Origin: Phymatolithon calcareum
Taxonomy: Eukaryota; Rhodophyta; Florideophyceae; Hapalidiales
Length of the DNA stretch: 64,000 bases
NCBI GenBank assembly: GCA_977006965.1
Contig: OZ345364.1
Coordinates: 930,001-994,000 of the forward strand
Reading direction: 5' to 3'
Each line of letters opens with the position of its first letter. The stretch's first letter is position 1. A model generated the notes under the pieces. That model searched no databases. It was given only the letters and a program-made list of their open reading frames with translations, and was not told where the DNA came from. Shown in pieces: positions 1-10,207 of this stretch. The position numbers and the translations under genes were made by a program.

Positions 1-190
1 CCCGGGGTCGTCCACGCCGAACATACAGAAGTTCGGCAACTTAGATGGGATTATCTGAGATCCTAAGTTTTTCCGTCCGCCTCTCTCGCGGTGCGTTTTC
101 GTGAGCTACACAAAGGTAGGTAGCAACTGAGGAATGCTCGCCCATATCTTCGGAAGTCAGTGGGGCTTTTTTAATAAACTTTGATTTCAA
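1..190 (+). repeat. LINE 3' tail fragment
   Basis: This segment matches the 3' untranslated tail that follows LINE coding sequence at 28575-28700, and the inverted copy at 37378-37505. Shared landmarks are the Cys-free noncoding run ending in 'gaagtcagtggggctttt' and the internal 'aaaggtaggtag'. The window starts inside the element, so its coding part would lie upstream. Confidence 0.6.
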
Positions 191-913
191 TCATGTAGTT
201 CTTCAGAACACAGAATGATTTTTATGATAGAGAAGTAAACCAAGTTTAATGCACACGATAGTAATTTACCGACTCTCCTCAAGCTGGCTCAGTAGCGGAA
301 GAGTTTTTGCCCAATGCGAAGCTGCTTTGGTGATGGCGTGCGCCGGTGTTCAAGACTTCTAGAATAATAATAAACGATTTCCGCCTATGTCCAAGCTTGA
401 ACTAGACTGGACAGATTGTGTTTCCCTATCTAGAGGCGCATGGTGCAATGTAATGGGATCATGCATGCATTTGTGCTTCGCTTTCGCATGCGCAGTGTGC
501 AATCTCACGCTTGCTACTCAGAATTTAAATCACGATTTCAAACTAATTCCTCTTTCGAAAGGTATCACTTTCACGCGCTGAAGTCTTATATATGGAACAC
601 GCACCGTGGAAAAAAGTCACTCCGTCCCTTTTGTGAGAAGCTTTTAAAACAGTAAAATGAAGCTTCGCTGTCACTGTGCTGACCTTCTTGAAAAATTCTT
701 ATTTGATCACCATCCAGAGTTACACCAGACGATGGGCTAAGATGCAGTTCGAGTTCTTAGTACCTACTTGGATGACATGAGCCAGACTAACTGAAGATTC
801 AGGAAGGCTTGCAGTCTGTGATGATGAATGCGCTGTTCATTTATTTCGAGCAAATATAATCTACTTCCCAAGGCATACGCAAAACGAACGTTGGCGATAT
901 GCGCAACGTGAAA
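191..913. other. No gene recognised
   Basis: Only short overlapping ORFs are present. A segment near 331-375 resembles 7873-7915, which flanks the Ty3 insertion inside a LINE, so part of this is probably old LINE sequence. Confidence 0.4.
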
Positions 914-1294
914 CTAATAATGACACTTTTTCTTGTAGCACCACTTCTTGTCGCACTTTTTGTTGCAGTGATCGTAGTCGCATTTGATGTAACACGTACC
1001 ACAGTAGTATTTCACCCTGTAGCAGTGGCGTTTGTGCTTGCGGTAGTGTTTGTACTTGCGATGGCGTTTGTGGTGGTAATGGGGATGCGAGTGGTAGTAC
1101 TTGTGCCAGTGCTTGTGTGAGTGCTTCTTCTTCCCGTGGTAACCCTCATGTCCGTTATACGAGCGTCCCGAGGTGCTGATTGTAGAGCGGATACCGGCCT
1201 TGTCATTCGGGACAATCGTGCCTCGCGCCAGGTGTGCTGCGGATGTAGCCGCGCATATCAGCGCAAAGGCTAGCAGTGCTAAGAAGACTCTCAT
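914..1294 (-). CDS. Secreted Lys/His-rich protein with 8-Cys tail
   Basis: A 126-residue ORF. Residues 1-20 form a good signal peptide (Arg at 3, hydrophobic core, small residues Ala-Thr-Ser-Ala-Ala before His21). The middle is very basic and rich in His, Lys and Tyr, with many H-Y and K-H pairs. The last 36 residues carry eight cysteines at 91, 98, 101, 105, 110, 114, 119 and 124, i.e. C-x6-C-x2-C-x3-C-x4-C-x3-C-x4-C-x4-C-H. The protein at 21452-21859 has exactly the same spacing although the residues between differ. I do not recognise the family. A secreted, disulphide-stabilised, metal- or polyanion-binding wall or defence protein would fit the composition, but that is inference. The ATG is the first in frame and lies about 70 bp below a TATA box. 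Confidence 0.8.
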   Translation of the reverse strand: MRVFLALLAFALICAATSAAHLARGTIVPNDKAGIRSTISTSGRSYNGHEGYHGKKKHSHKHWHKYYHSHPHYHHKRHRKYKHYRKHKRHCYRVKYYCGTCYIKCDYDHCNKKCDKKWCYKKKCHY

Positions 1295-1363
1295 GGTGAA
1301 CGCAAAGACCGCAGATTGTGTAGTGCTTCTGGGAGCGAAGACAATTCAGGTTGAGCGAGTGCA

Positions 1364-1371
1364 ATTTTATA
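1364..1371 (-). promoter_or_regulatory. TATA box of the secreted 8-Cys gene
   Basis: On the minus strand this reads TATAAAAT, about 70 bp upstream of the start codon. That spacing leaves a short 5' untranslated leader. The related gene at 21452-21859 has a TATA box in an equivalent place. Confidence 0.6.
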
Positions 1372-1372
1372 C

Positions 1373-3261
1373 TACCGTCTGGGCTCAGCTGTGGGGTGCA
1401 ATCGGCGCGCGTGCTGTCACGACCGAGATACTCTATTCTCCGCGGTGGAGGGTAGGGTATCTCCCAAAGCACTCTTCGGGTACAAAGGACGGCGTGGAAG
1501 TTTTTCGCGTTAGAATATAAAATCCGTTTTCTTGAATCGCGCTATAGAGACTTCTTGTTGGGCTAGCTGCATCACATTTTTGCGACCACTCTTCCACCAC
1601 GATTCGTATGAGTCTACCTTTGGGGAACAAGGTTGAATTGTGTTGCGCATCTCATGCAGCCTTATTCATCTTTCTTTCACACGCCCTTCGACATGGAATT
1701 ATTGTCTGGTCTCGACTGGCAAATCGAAAGCCGTCTAATGGAGGGATGTAGGAGATTTCTTTTGCACGGGGACAGCGCTGCATTGATCATGATGATGTTG
1801 GCTTGAAGAACTCCTTACTGGATCCTCGAGTGCAAGGAGCAGCAACAGACTAGAGATGGAAAGAATTTCCTTCGAAACGGATTTGACGGGAGGTAACATT
1901 CACTTCGTGACACCCTATGCAAATGCATCGATTTGCTAGTATGATAAAAATTTGTTAGTTTCTGGTCTGGACGAGTTTAAGCCTCAGCGTATGCAATGGA
2001 GAAAATATAAAACGGATTTTCTAGATCCCAGTCATCGACCAAGCATGAGTCGTCTTCTGGAAAAGTGTAGTTTTATTACGCTTTAAGAACAGAGAAATCC
2101 ATTTGTTAATTCCAGATTCAATCTCCATCGACGCACCAGTCCTAGAAGATTGAACTACCCTAAATCATGGTAACCGTACGATTGAGTGGAAGTCATCAAG
2201 GCCATCTGCATGTTGCTATGCTCACAAGGGGAAAACGAAATATAAAGAAATTAGATGATTATGTTTTCCGTCCCTGAAACGAGGTTATATGCTATGCCCA
2301 TGATACCATATTCACTTCGTGCCTTTACTAAATTTCACAGTTTACCTATTTCTCGAAAATTATTTATACTAGGTCTCAATGCCCCGTTGTGTCAGAGCAG
2401 TAGTGAGCCTATGAGCGCAGCGTCCCATCTGGATTTTAATTACTGAAGAGTTAAAGAATTCCAGAATCCTTGGTCATTCGCAGGGAGAAATGTACTCACC
2501 AGTAAACTGCTGGAGAAAATTCGTTTCGCCGGCATCAGCAACTTCTATGAGAACGGATTCTGTCATACCCCTGCCAAGGAATTACAGTCTTTTTCTGGTC
2601 TACTAGTTCATTGTCCAAGAGATATTTTAGGGTAAAGTGGGGGAAATTGAAAGATGGGGAAAAGATTACTATTTTGTCTGTTTTCTCGTTATTTGATCTA
2701 TGTTCTTGTGGATCTGTTGTCGTTTCTCAATCTTCAGGAGCAATAAGAAACACTGATTGGAGTTAATGTATTGTTTTGTATTTAGCAATTCCTCTAAGTG
2801 AGGTTAGGGGATTGGAGTAGAGAATCCAAACCCTCGTGCGCCTTCCTTGCCTCCTAGACGTCCTGTGCGGGGCGCATCCCCTTGCAGCAACCGAGGGGAT
2901 TTAGTTCTGCGCGCAAATGCGTCCATAATGGGACAGGAAGGTGTTAATGTAATTTATCGCACTGAAATTCTACTTTTGCCCTTCTGTGTAATTTTTGAAT
3001 CGATTCGGAGCTCTACAACAGCAGAGCAATGCTAATAATCTTAATTATTATAATTTCATCCCGCTATAATAGACCTTTACGGTGAGCCTTGGTCTTCACT
3101 TTCATCGCGGCATACACTGCGCCACTTTTATCAGCTCCCTGGATCAATAGTCACAGATTTTATGTACTATTCGCTCTTGGATTTCCCGAGCGTCACTGGA
3201 ATCCAACAAAGCCTCCCAAACTTCATTTCTCCTGAATGTGCAATTTCACCAGAAGGGACCG
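1373..3261. other. No gene recognised
   Basis: About 1.9 kb with only short ORFs lacking recognisable motifs. No inverted repeats or repeat copies were found apart from the TTC-tailed repeat that begins at its right edge. Confidence 0.4.
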
Positions 3262-3482
3262 GAAGAAGAAGAAAGGTAGATTTTTTATTTAAAAGTTACC
3301 AACGCATCTGCTGACGCTTGGGGCAACTTTCCTAGGGCCGAGAGGTTTTGGCTGGATTATGTCTATGGAAGAGTTTCTTTTCTTGTTAGTGTAACACGAT
3401 TCAGTGGACTATAAAAACCCACCTCTGATCTCCTTTGGGACCTCGAGGGGGAAATTTACGCTGTGATTTCAAGTTGCGCGCA
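3262..3482 (-). repeat. TTC-tailed repeat, copy 1
   Basis: It begins with a GAA run (a TTC tail on the other strand), followed by sequence shared with 4310-4505, 46205-46375, 50590-50780 and 58807-59103. It is inverted relative to the copy at 3941-4505. A simple-sequence 3' tail and variable 5' ends suggest a retroposed SINE-like or truncated LINE family. Confidence 0.7.
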
Positions 3483-3940
3483 TACCAGATGGGACCAGAT
3501 ATCTCGCATCTAAGTATATATATCACCGAATCTCGGTAGATCACATATCGTAGTTACTCAACAGCCACGCTAGATAGCAATTGACCACTGTATTCTTCAA
3601 AGTACGGGTCGTGTAGATTGCTATTGACGCTGATACTCTCGGAAGCGCGCTCCGCGCATAAGCCTTCAACGTCATCGCTGCGTCCTGATCACCGCCCTAT
3701 CAGACACGCGGTCGTGTCGTTTTCCTTGAGCACATCCTCCGTCTCTGAGACCTGGCTCCCAAGAAATTTGGAGGGCACCGACCTCCACGAGTGCGACCCC
3801 CACCGAACGCTAAAGCAAGACAAAGTTAGAGAGCAAGTATCGGTGCGTTATAGTAGCGTGGAATTAGGGTTCGATGGAGAACGGTAAGACCACTTTCGTC
3901 ACACTTATTAAGTGGTGCCGAGTCGATAGTAATTTCTATT

Positions 3941-4505
3941 GTGAAGACGTCCATGGGCGTTCATATGCTCCTTACAATGCGTTCTCGAACTAAAATAATA
4001 TTTTTTGGAACAGGGCAGAATTGGCGTGCAGCACTAGGCTGCCCAAAAAACGACTTTCCGATGTGCAAAATGAGATGCTGGAAATGGCAGTTGATACTGC
4101 CCAAAGAAAATGTCCGAAATCAACTACTTAAATGAGATCGTAAGCCGCCATCGAAAACGTGATAAATGGCCTCGCAAAGGACGCACTCTCCAAAGAGGAC
4201 AGCGCCTGGACTAAGCGAGCACTCGACGAGATCCTAAGCATGTTTCAGGCTGTGGAAAAGTTAGCACTGGCCGCAACCTGAAATCAGAGTGTGCAACAAG
4301 ACAGGGGAGTAATTTTCCCCCTCGAGGTCCCAAAGGAGATCAGAGGTGGGTTTTTATAGTCCACTGAATCGTGTTACACTAACAAGAAAAGAAACTCTTC
4401 CATAGACAGAATCCAGCCAAAACCTCTTGGCACTAGGAAAGCTGCCCCAAGCGTCAGCAGATGCGTTGGTAACTTTTAAATAAAAATCTACCTTTCTTCT
4501 TCTTC
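3941..4505 (+). repeat. TTC-tailed repeat, long copy 2
   Basis: The last 360 bp align collinearly with 50426-50780 and end in TTC repeats. Upstream of that a degenerate reading frame can be followed (about 4020-4280, with stops), ending in a helical Lys/Glu/Ala-rich stretch before a TGA. A piece of the same frame recurs inverted near 47085-47160. The family may therefore be a cut-down retrotransposon with an ORF1-like coiled-coil protein; that is inference. Confidence 0.6.
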
Positions 4506-5235
4506 ATTTTAGTATATCGCCTGGTCCCTAATACAGGGACTCCTCGTTTTCCATATTGTCAATTATGATGACGCTGTAGAGTAGTATGGAGTCTAATGCC
4601 TTTTCCGTTCTTATCTTTTCTCCGGAGTCCAGTTCTTACTTTGTTAGGTTCTTGCGTACGGTCTCCAGGTTGCGCTCTTCTGCCGTTCCGAATGTATTCG
4701 ATATTAGCGTCGTGCTAACTCGAGGGAATCAGTCGCTTCCGTATTTTATGACCAGCTGTCAATGTCTCACCTTGGAAAACCTGAGGATGGCCGGGATATC
4801 TTCCGGTTTGTCCTACGGTATTTTCCTCTTTCTTCTTGCTTCGATCCTCGTGACTTCTTTTGCTAACAGTATTCGTCGGAGCTGACATGTGGATTTCCCT
4901 TCCTGCATATGTTTGAAGGGGGCCCCGAACTGTTCTTGGTGCAGCATCGCGGCAATAGCACAACTTACCGACAGTAGTTCTCTGAAGTTTCGCTCTTCCC
5001 TTTGCTTGGATTGGATAGCCTACTTCCTTGCCTTTCCTCATCGCAGCATCCTCAACGCTATTATTTCTCTCCTGTATTCTGGTGGTTGTATCCTACACAG
5101 AAGCTAGAGCCGCTCGATCATTCCACTTACCGTACAAGCGAATACTTGGAAGAAGAAGGTTCTTTCTACTTCTTTAAAGCTTCTTGTACTTCTGAGGTCC
5201 ACGGTGCGAGATGGATAGCGTATTTTTCTGATTAA
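4506..5235 (-). pseudogene. LINE ORF2 C-terminal fragment
   Basis: On the minus strand, broken frames resemble the C-terminal domain of the other LINE copies here (28120-28500, 36955-37341, 18443-19141). They include a basic S-K-R-K-R-like patch followed by a proline-rich 'PAIL' segment and a closing acidic helix. Its 3' end (4506-4650) matches 59600-59755 and part of 19441-19490. Frameshifts make it a dead 5'-truncated copy. Confidence 0.5.
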
Positions 5236-5384
5236 ATGGATTTATTGAGAAGGTACCATGTGTCCCAACTGGAGGAAAGTCGGCACCTTTCTAGGCATAT
5301 TCTATTAGCATTGAAAATTCAGCTTCCTTAATCGAAATTACATCGAATCTCGTCAATGGCTCACGCCACGTCAATCTCTTCCGC

Positions 5385-5960
5385 CGGGGACCTGGAACAG
5401 GCAGAAGAATACCGAGGAAGACAGGATGATATGGCAGAAGTATCGAAGGACATTAACTATCTCAGAAACGAGGAGCACTTCAGCAAAGCATTGAAACAAG
5501 CAGAAGAAGGTAAAGTGTCAAAGAAGCGGCGAGTAGAAGATGCAATCCAAGAGTGGCAAAAATGCGAAGAGGATCGCTCAGTGAAAATCCCGATAAACAA
5601 ACATAAGAAGTTGTCAGGAGTGTTACAAATAAGGGGCAGGACGGCAAGGCTAAGATGACTAAGACTGATTTTTAACAGAGCTCCGTTGTGGATGAAATAA
5701 ATCCTCGGTGAGTATTTCAGACCCGGTGCTGAAATTGAGCTTATTGCACTCCAACGCATACTCGGGTCTAAGATGATGGACAAAGAGACTGAATATGAAT
5801 GCAAAAGACTAACTCAAACTCTCATGTGGACAGAAACTCGAATCAAGGAAATGTAAGGAAAATAAAATGCGGAAAGTTAGAAGTAATTCAGAAGCTGCCC
5901 CTTTACTCACAGTGAGGTCTTGGGTGCTTTTAAAATAAATCAGCATATATCCCCCTCTTC
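5385..5960 (+). pseudogene. LINE ORF2 C-terminal fragment
   Basis: A 5'-truncated copy of the same LINE family as 35639-36769. It encodes the helical Lys/Glu-rich region, then the conserved 'FNRAPLW' segment and the 'ECKRLT' segment near the C-terminus, interrupted by stop codons. It ends in the shared tail 'aaataaatcagcatat', also found at 20875-20900. No intact ORF remains. Confidence 0.6.
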
Positions 5961-6059
5961 TGCCGGGGTCAGTGAGGGCTTCTTCAGGATTCTGTTGAGT
6001 TTTCCAACTGCCCATGATCCTTGACTGCACATTTCTTCAATTGATTTCGGAGGGTTTCT

Positions 6060-7270
6060 CGGAACATGGCCCACAAACCGCATGGATAGTGTATTCCCAC
6101 CTTGTTTGGATCAACGACTTGTAGATACGTATGGATGTCAGGATGCTTATCCCCGGAATGAATACCACAAGTGCCTTCAGTTGGTGTACGTCTGCTTTGG
6201 CGCTTTTTATGCGCCTGATTGTGCTTGTGACCGTAATACGCTTGGTCCTAGAGATATCTCGAGGTATGAAGCTTCAGGTACCTGCAAAAGGGTCTGATGC
6301 GCTAGCCGGAATGTGTGGTTCTTTGTCTCGGTCGAATCGAGCACCTCGCTCTTACCTTTTTGTGTTCTACGTCGTTCCTCTCTCTTCCGCCCATTTAGTT
6401 GAAATATCGAGCGGATGCTCCAGCGCGCGCGGGGTTTTCGCCAGGAGGATCACGTCGTCTGCAAAACGAACTGCAGAAACATCTGCTACGTCGCTCGGAA
6501 CAGCGCTAATGCGCTCCGCGAACTCGTCCATAAACATGCTATACAGACTTGGGCTGAGCGGTGACCCTTGGGGGACGACTCTGCCAACTATGAACCAAAT
6601 CTTGTTGCTGTCTCCGGCTGTGAGGATCCAGGAGCGTAATAAGAATGCCTCACACATGTCGCTGATGGCCTTAGGTAGGACCATTCGCATCTGTTCCTGG
6701 AGTAGAATGCTAGGTACAGTGTCATAAGCGGCTTTGAGGTCGAGGACTGCGATGCACCTGTGCCCTTTCCCCTGTAGCTCCGTTGCTCGTAGTATGGCTG
6801 TTTCTGCAATCTTTCCTTTCTGAAATGCGAGTTGATACTCATCGTTCGAGTTGTGTCTTCTAAGTACGATATTGAGAGCTGATTCTAAAACCTGCCTTGT
6901 CTGACTCAAAAGAGATATTGGCCTGAAGTTTCCGGGGTCTTCCGTATTCCCTTGCTTATGGATTTCTACGAGCACTGACCTGCGCCACAACAATGGGATA
7001 TCGCCGACTCTGCCACATGCTGACCACAATTCGAATATGATCTCTGAGTTGAGGTCCACATTAGTCTTGAGAATCTCTGCTTTCACCTCATCGAGTCCGG
7101 CAATTTTCTGGAAAAGTGCGTTTGCTAGGGCTTCCATGATCTCCATCCAAGTGTCCTTGTCGGTGCAAGTTGTGGAGTCGTGAGCCGTGAAGAGCATGTA
7201 GTCAAGTGATTTCCCGGACGCCTTTTTACGCACTGTCCCCCGTGATCTCATTTGTTTCATTTTAGACAAT
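6060..7270 (-). pseudogene. LINE reverse transcriptase (non-LTR)
   Basis: An ORF of about 300 codons (7269-6367) encodes the non-LTR RT core. It has the finger motif 'NFRPISLLS', motif A 'AVLDLKAAYDTVP', motif B 'PQGSPLSPSLY' and the catalytic 'FADD' box with both aspartates present. The frame then breaks just after the thumb begins ('ISTKWAEE'). Homologous sequence continues in other frames to about 6060, ending with a 'KSLIQTRWEY' segment matching 18443-18480. The N-terminal endonuclease lies further right (7690-7916 and 16554-16999) and is split by the Ty3 insertion. It would copy its own RNA by target-primed reverse transcription, but this copy is disrupted. Confidence 0.75.
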
Positions 7271-7586
7271 TGTGAGATTGCCGCTGCAGAATCTTATCGC
7301 TCAAGGTCGGAAAAGAACTCTTCATATAACGACCGTTTCCTCTTGTTCACAAGCCTTCTAATTCGACATGTAAACGCAAGAACGAAAAAGAAGAATGGGA
7401 TGCATGTCTCCCTCCTAAAGCCGCTGGGCGGGAGGACCGGCGCCCTCCTCAGCCCAGCAGGAACGAGCTACCACCATTTCTCACCCTCAAAAAAGCGAAG
7501 CACAGGCTTCTTTGCCCGCACTGGTTATTTCACCGCTTCTTATACTCCTGACAAGAGCAAGCAAGATGAGAGCGTAAGCAAAGGCT

Positions 7587-7672
7587 TGAAGCGCAACGAA
7601 AAGTCTCACAATTGCAATGATAATTGACAAAGGGAGCCTCAATTAAACTGAAATCCAATCCAATCCTTCTAA
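7587..7672 (-). repeat. Small interspersed repeat, copy 1
   Basis: About 90 bp shared with 42570-42664 (minus) and 46568-46665 (plus). Shared landmarks are 'ggattggattggattt', 'ccctttgtcaattatca' and 'gagacttttcgttgcgct'. Its class is unknown. Confidence 0.6.
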
Positions 7673-7689
7673 TTCGTCTCTTGCATTTC

Positions 7690-7916
7690 TTATATTTTTC
7701 CCACCTCTCGAGCGCTTGTGTCCCTAGGGCTTTCTGTACGGCTTTTTCCGGAATTCCTGATGACTTTAAGTCTGGATTTGAAGTCACCCAAGAGGATGAT
7801 GGTACTTCGACAAGGAGCTCTTCCAGCTATCAGCACGTTTCAACCGTTCAGTTTCTTGGTATATGGCTACTCTGGTGTTGACATGCGCCGGCGTTGAGAG
7901 CTTCTAAAATAAAAAC
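7690..7916 (-). pseudogene. LINE endonuclease, downstream part
   Basis: On the minus strand one frame reads 'STIILLGDFKSRL', matching the 'GDF(N)' motif of the apurinic-type endonuclease of LINE ORF2. The upstream half of the domain is on the other side of the Ty3 element (16554-16999). The Asn that normally follows GDF is Lys here, consistent with decay. Confidence 0.5.
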
Positions 7917-8237
7917 TGTAACGTACGCGTTGGCTGTGCGTCGTTAAGTGCGTGCACGAAGGCACACTAGAGGGCACCCCGCACAGTAAAGTTGTCTGTG
8001 CGGGTTCGTTTATCCGGAAACGTGTGCCCGTGAAGACAGTGAGTGTCTCCACTATTGTGTTGTGTGTTGGAGTGATGGGTGTGTGTTCTCCGTTGTTCCC
8101 CTCTCTTTCTCTGCTTTGTGAACTTGGCGAGCTATTTCTACTAAAATCTCCCGGAGGTACTCAACGATGATTGGCTAACGAGCAGTGAAAAGATATCTCT
8201 GAGGAGCGCATCATAATGCTCACTCAAAAGCATTACA
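7917..8237 (-). repeat. 3' LTR of the Ty3 element
   Basis: A 321-bp direct repeat of 16233-16553 with four differences. Its ends are TGTAA...TTACA. It is the 3' LTR because gag-pol runs on the minus strand. Confidence 0.92.
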
Positions 8238-8249
8238 CCCCCCTGCCTT
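8238..8249 (-). other. Polypurine tract
   Basis: On the minus strand AAGGCAGGGGGG abuts the 3' LTR directly, where plus-strand DNA synthesis of a Ty3 element is primed. Confidence 0.75.
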
Positions 8250-8747
8250 GAGGGAACGACAGGATGGTTGCCGTTTCCAACAGCACGTCCGCGCGCGAAG
8301 AAGACGTGCACGCGGGATGGTCAAGGTGGAGCGTTCAGAATGCAGTATGATACAGGGATTAGGACAGGTGTCCGTCGGGCCGAATTATATGTGTATGACA
8401 AAAATCTGATAATTGTTGCCACGTGGCAAAAGTGTCCAAAAAATATTTGGAAAACTGAACGCTGGCTGGAAAAACACGTGGCATTCGCGGGAGATCACAC
8501 GGAATGTCTATATCAGAGGCCCGCGAGTGATCTCCTGGTCGAGGAGGAGACAGATCACCCCAACCCACCGTTGAACCCGAAAACATTCCATTGCGCGGTC
8601 TGTGCGTGCGCGTCTTGCTCCTCTGCGTCGACCGTCATCGCGGAAGTGGAATCCGGTTGAGCGCGTCTTCGGCAAATCGCGACACGTTGATTAAGTTCTT
8701 CCGCAGATAGCCGAAGAGCAATCACGGGTGGTAAAACAAACTCCGCG
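8250..8747. other. Spacer upstream of the antisense ORFs
   Basis: About 500 bp inside the Ty3 element. A 130-codon open stretch (8268-8660) has no ATG at its start and no recognisable motif. I see no clear TATA box for the downstream plus-strand ORF. Confidence 0.4.
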
Positions 8748-8981
8748 ATGACTAGGGTCAAAAACGTCAACCGCCCGAGAGGGAGCAAGACGAAGCAGAC
8801 CGCGAAGAAGAGCACGGGCGGCGCGATGCCGCGGAAAGCGGTGGCCATGAAAGCCGCGCGCCGCACCGTGAACAAGTCTTCGGAAGACTGGGTCATCAAC
8901 AAGAAGGAAGCCGGGCGTCATTTCGCGCATATCGTATTCCGAGGGCGAAACACACGTTATCCGGGGTGGTGGGTGCTTTGA
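8748..8981 (+). CDS. Antisense ORF with histone H3-like tail
   Basis: A 77-codon ORF opposite in sense to gag-pol. Residues 13-37 reproduce most of the histone H3 N-terminal tail: 'TKQTAKKSTGG', then 'PRK', then 'KAAR', in the right order and spacing. The counterparts of H3 K4, K9, S10, K18 and K23 are kept; R2 and R8 are Lys, K14 is displaced and K27 is Arg. The motif is internal (12 residues precede it), unlike true H3, and the histone fold is absent: the rest ends with 'GRNTRYPGWW'. The frame stops at TGA (8979-8981) and continues open into the next ORF. It may be the N-terminus of one longer protein, or a separate small protein. It may bind chromatin readers or modifiers; that is inference. 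Confidence 0.8.
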   Translation: MTRVKNVNRPRGSKTKQTAKKSTGGAMPRKAVAMKAARRTVNKSSEDWVINKKEAGRHFAHIVFRGRNTRYPGWWVL

Positions 8982-9017
8982 TTGCGACCTGGCACTGATC
9001 AGCCGTATTCGCAAGAG

Positions 9018-10043
9018 ATGTCGTCGAAAGATGACGACATTCGGAGGAGCTTTGGGCAAGTCGTGATCTATTGGTGCAAAGATCGGCCGGGAGTCAAGTT
9101 GACTCGGGAAATCGCGTATCGGTGGGGTTTATCTGAGGCCATTGTATTCGAAGACGATTTCAACAACCTCAGAGAGAACGACAACGTCATGGAGGTTGGA
9201 AAGATCTTCTACAATCCCTTGCATCGAAGCAAGGGTCTCACTCTGCCGCAGAACATGCGCTACGAGGATTTGGAAGCGGGATGTTATTACGGTGCCGCCA
9301 GGACGTCAGTCAACTGGCACTTTATCCTGTACTATACGTCCAAGATTCAAGTGGTGAAAGAAGGCGAGATGCTTCCGCTAAGGAAGAACGAAAGTCGGCT
9401 AAATGTTTCCTGGAAAACACCGCTGCACAAGCGTCTGGATATGTTTGACAATTTCTGTACGGATAATCCGGGGAAGATACTCGTCCTCGAGAGTGCAGGA
9501 TGGAGGCCGAAGTCGCGGTCAGCAAACAGGTACTACCGTCCGAATAAGCGCATTTTGGCTGTCAACAATGGCTTCGAATGCATGTTGAGTGCTGTGGTGA
9601 ATGCGATATTTGCGGCCGGAAATGAGGAAGTGGCGCGAGATGTGGGGCGCCAGGCGGAAATGCAAACTGTGCGCTCTTTGCGAGATTTGGCGAAGTGGGT
9701 TGAGTATGAAGTCCGCACGTATCGACAAACGGAATATGAGGATGCGAGATCCGGTGCGGCGGTGAGTCTGGATTGGTTGGTGAACAACTGTCGTGGTATT
9801 GCCGTTGTGCATCTTGTCGGTACGAATTGCGTGACGCATCTCGTCTGCGTGGATGGTGACAAAAAGCTGTTGTACGACAGTATGGAAGAACACCCAATGA
9901 CTTTGTGTGCTGCGGCCGTTAAGTGTTGCGTCGGAGACGGCAACGTCATCGAGAAGATATTCGTTCGTCGTTTGGAGTCCATCAGTACCAAAAATCGCGT
10001 GGGAAAGAAGCAAAAGCGCCAGAAGAAACGTTTAGCGAAGTGA
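9018..10043 (+). CDS. Antisense ORF, cysteine-peptidase-like domain
   Basis: A 341-codon ORF from the first ATG after the TGA that ends the H3-tail ORF, in the same frame; the frame is open back to that TGA. The C-terminal half has a Cys followed by a helix ('FECMLSAVVNAIF', Cys188), then 'THLVCVDGDKKLLYDS' with His274 on a beta strand and Asp287 two strands on. This C...H...D order and setting resemble papain-like and C39-type peptidases; it is not the H-D-C order of Ulp1 proteases. The protein ends in a basic cluster 'KKQKRQKKR', a likely nuclear signal. Nothing similar belongs to standard Ty3 pol, so it is an accessory gene. Peptidase activity is not proven. Confidence 0.6.
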   Translation: MSSKDDDIRRSFGQVVIYWCKDRPGVKLTREIAYRWGLSEAIVFEDDFNNLRENDNVMEVGKIFYNPLHRSKGLTLPQNMRYEDLEAGCYYGAARTSVNWHFILYYTSKIQVVKEGEMLPLRKNESRLNVSWKTPLHKRLDMFDNFCTDNPGKILVLESAGWRPKSRSANRYYRPNKRILAVNNGFECMLSAVVNAIFAAGNEEVARDVGRQAEMQTVRSLRDLAKWVEYEVRTYRQTEYEDARSGAAVSLDWLVNNCRGIAVVHLVGTNCVTHLVCVDGDKKLLYDSMEEHPMTLCAAAVKCCVGDGNVIEKIFVRRLESISTKNRVGKKQKRQKKRLAK

Positions 10044-10207
10044 TTGAGAATAGAAATGTGTGAACGGCTCGAACAATAGGTTTGTGGTCGATGTAGAAAT
10101 GTGTTGAGCCCATGAATGTTGGAATTGTCATCGATGAGAAATAAAACAGCTAGCCGCTGTCGGGTAATGTGGAAAGAACTGCTTTCTGGTCTGTGAAAAT
10201 GAGTGTC

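Noticed and set aside
899-1120. Plus-strand hydrophobic ORF over the secreted gene
   Set aside because: Val/Ala-rich because it is antisense to a His/Lys/Tyr-rich coding region; the signal peptide and Cys pattern support the minus strand.
8748-8981. A genuine histone H3 gene
   Set aside because: Only the tail is H3-like. The histone-fold part is absent, the tail is preceded by 12 residues, and it sits inside a retrotransposon.
8979-8981. TGA as a selenocysteine codon
   Set aside because: No Cys-containing redox context and no recognisable SECIS-like hairpin. A plain stop is simpler.
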